NCBI GenBank assembly: GCA_902806335.1
Contig: CADCWG010000068.1
Location: 1 to 64,000 of the forward strand
Direction of reading: 5' to 3'
DNA length: 64,000 nt
DNA from: an uncultured Thermomicrobiales bacterium
Lineage (GTDB): Bacteria > Chloroflexota > Chloroflexia > Thermomicrobiales > UBA6265
This document shows positions 63,931 to 64,000 of this stretch, in pieces. A model generated the notes under the pieces. The model had not been told where the DNA came from and did not search any database. It worked only from the letters and a program-made list of their open reading frames with translations. Both the position numbers and the translations under genes were made by a program. Each line of letters begins with the position of its first letter. Position 1 is the stretch's first letter.

Positions 63931-64000
63931 CGGGGCCGAGACGTACTACCGGTGCTACCCCGGACAGGGGTGCACGTCGACAACTGTTGCCCGGGGAGCG

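Overview
The window is high-GC (about 70%) bacterial chromosome. It has many GTG starts, purine-rich ribosome binding sites and dense but mostly short transcription units. The gene content fits a Chloroflexota bacterium of the class Thermomicrobia (Sphaerobacter/Nitrolancea-like): twin-arginine peptide-binding lipoprotein-like receptors, F420-type oxidoreductases, M81, P1 and C45 hydrolases, actinobacterial-type xylose isomerase and a ScyD/ScyE propeller. This placement is inferred from protein resemblance; no rRNA, tRNA, CRISPR array, prophage or insertion sequence was recognised.

Layout. 0-2 kb: ABC-2 exporter (permease and ATPase). 2.4-5.5 kb: two predicted F420-dependent oxidoreductases, then a luciferase-family/ABM gene pair divergent from a soxR gene, with a clear SoxR box and 19-bp-spacer promoter between them. 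5.7-12.8 kb: FGGY sugar kinase, 3-hydroxyacyl-CoA dehydrogenase, EthD protein, YihY membrane protein, RNase Z-like hydrolase and two small acidic proteins. 13-18.5 kb: class V aminotransferase, secreted ScyD-like propeller, small ABM-like protein, a 53-residue zinc ribbon and a PPC/DUF296 protein. 18.7-27 kb: class III aminotransferase, M81 and C45 family hydrolases, rhodanese, a broken sulfurtransferase, an SDR and a P1 peptidase. 27-34 kb: a three-domain MerR-XRE-cupin regulator divergent from a methylmalonate-semialdehyde dehydrogenase, which is followed by a peptide-type ABC importer. 34-43 kb: ferrochelatase, TreT-like glycosyltransferase, a stress pair (PPOX and DUF2945), glucose dehydrogenase with xylose isomerase, ribosomal protein bS21 and acetyl-CoA synthetase. 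43-51 kb: second peptide-type importer with a serine hydrolase, small membrane protein, GatC-like protein with amidase, and an NHLP-leader-like small protein. 51-64 kb: asparaginase, double-domain universal stress protein, uracil phosphoribosyltransferase, VOC protein, P5C dehydrogenase, MFS transporter, SGNH hydrolase with HIT hydrolase, and a polyprenyl glycosylphosphotransferase.

Taken together the region reads as a heterotroph's toolkit for peptides, amides, amino acids and sugars. Uptake comes from two substrate-binding-protein/permease sets that both lack their own ATPases. Hydrolysis is by M81, C45, P1, amidase, asparaginase and beta-lactamase-fold enzymes. Downstream catabolism uses aminotransferases, P5C dehydrogenase, MmsA and Acs.

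The most noteworthy non-coding signals are the SoxR operator/promoter, a family of GC-rich palindromic repeats found only in large gaps between convergent genes, an orphan TetR-like palindrome, and operator-like sites upstream of mmsA and of the second importer. I did not find a clearly new multi-gene system. The best leads for follow-up are the SoxR module, the triple-fusion regulator, the convergent-gap repeats and the orphan NHLP-like leader protein.
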